Shown in pieces: positions 63,551-64,000 of a stretch of DNA of 64,000 nucleotides. Below the pieces are notes generated by a model. That model had not been told where the DNA came from, ran no database searches, and saw nothing but the letters and a program-made list of their open reading frames with translations. The translations under genes were made by a program, and so were the position numbers. Each line of letters begins with the position of its first letter. Position 1 is the stretch's first letter. The stretch comes from Nodularia sp. NIES-3585 (GTDB lineage Bacteria; Cyanobacteriota; Cyanobacteriia; Cyanobacteriales; Nostocaceae). The stretch lies in the NCBI RefSeq assembly GCF_002218065.1, contig NZ_BDUB01000001.1:5330979-5394978 (forward strand), written 5' to 3'.

Positions 63551-63864
63551 GATTTCTGTTTAAATTTATTAGTCTGTTGATATCATCTCACCGCTAAGTA
63601 AGTCGGCGTAAATAATTAAAGGTTTGTAGTCAGGACTTTAGTCCTGAATTAAGGGCTATTTTGGCTGAATTGTTGTTAATAAAGATACCAGATATTTTGT
63701 CAAAACTCAACTACTACTTTTACTTATCTGGTTAACACTCGATAGTGTGCAAGTGGTATTGATTGTTGACACACAATGAATCTCCTCTCCTACTAACATT
63801 AGTGTCGCGGGAGATTAATTGCTTGTTTTAGAGGTTGTTTGAAAATTCTAATTTATGACTAGCT

Positions 63865-63945
63865 CCGGCGACTAGAAGTCGCGGCTATACAAACCTGACG
63901 CGAAGCGTCTTCCCGTAGGGAAGGCCGCCTGCGCGGGTTAAAAAC
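63865..63945. repeat. Palindromic repeat (CCGCGACTTCTAGTCGCC family), inverted copy
   Basis: Reads CCGGCGACTAGAAGTCGCGG, CTATACAAACCTGACGCGAAG and then GGCCGCCTGCGCGGGTT. It is the reverse complement of the copies at about 15208 and 48843, with an extra segment of about 30 bases. Confidence 0.75.
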
Positions 63946-63957
63946 CTGAATTTTTCA

Positions 63958-64000
63958 TTAGGGACTTCCAAGGAATAAAATCCCGAATTTGTAGGGTGGG
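63958..64000. repeat. Dispersed repeat (GTAGGGTGGG family), partial copy
   Basis: TTAGGGACTTCCAAGGAATA followed by TTTGTAGGGTGGG, matching the start of the copy at 7610 at most positions. The rest lies outside the window. Confidence 0.75.

Larger units (their letters stand above)
63551..64000. other. Repeat-rich window end without genes
   Basis: Contains two dispersed repeats (63865-63945 and 63958-64000) and short palindromes such as AGGACTTTAGTCCT near 63633. No open frame is supported. The sequence continues beyond the window. Confidence 0.5.

Overview
The window looks like chromosomal DNA from a filamentous, heterocyst-type cyanobacterium (Nostoc/Anabaena/Calothrix group). The evidence is the abundant HIP1 octamer GCGATCGC, cyanobacterial marker genes (CP12, a single-helix HliP protein, CrtW beta-carotene ketolase, a UbiA prenyltransferase of the plastoquinone type, DUF3352, DUF3727), heptanucleotide tandem repeats, and many dispersed palindromic repeats. 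Gene order is mostly a mosaic of single genes and short operons, with no prophage and no large island.

Layout: 1-4 kb holds a metallophosphoesterase, a TlyA-type rRNA methyltransferase, CP12 and a DUF697 GTPase. 4-14 kb holds an SDR dehydrogenase, a lipoprotein-like methyltransferase, an APC permease, a distant Coq4-family protein, MgtE, PRPP synthetase and a kinase-like protein with a broken DFG motif. 14-22 kb holds an IS605-type remnant, BioD, a small inverted-repeat element, an M20 peptidase, an Lhr-like helicase, a PPOX flavoprotein, an IS4 scar that has truncated a SET gene and an aminotransferase, and CysE. 22-34 kb holds DUF3352, rhodanese, HrcA, CrtW, HliP, a double-glycine leader peptide, toxin-antitoxin debris, a radical SAM operon and SemiSWEET. 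34-41 kb holds an ATPase/DUF4276 pair (possible defence), DUF29, AroC, a bestrophin-like channel, ProA and a complete TnpB element with a divergent ribbon-helix-helix gene. 41-49 kb holds a PadR-controlled RND efflux operon, MazG, a DUF2227 protein and tRNA-Val. 49-56 kb holds LeuC/LeuD, an orphan CRISPR array with 15 intact repeats, tRNA-Ser and the cluster ruvX-DUF3727-yqeG-proB, interrupted by a non-autonomous relative of the TnpB element. 56-64 kb holds a GNAT protein, a second Coq4-family protein, UbiA, Ppx/GppA and small secreted proteins.

Functional links: ProA and ProB (proline), LeuC and LeuD (leucine), AroC (chorismate), Prs and CysE are housekeeping biosynthesis genes. CP12, HliP, CrtW and UbiA serve photosynthesis and photoprotection. 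The most interesting non-housekeeping signals are the TnpB element and its non-autonomous copy, whose terminal hairpins show compensatory base changes; the CRISPR array, whose leader and promoter can be placed on the minus strand; two Coq4-family proteins in an organism type that makes plastoquinone rather than ubiquinone; the GG-leader peptide; and the ATPase-DUF4276 pair. All assignments come from reading sequence and motifs; no database search was run.
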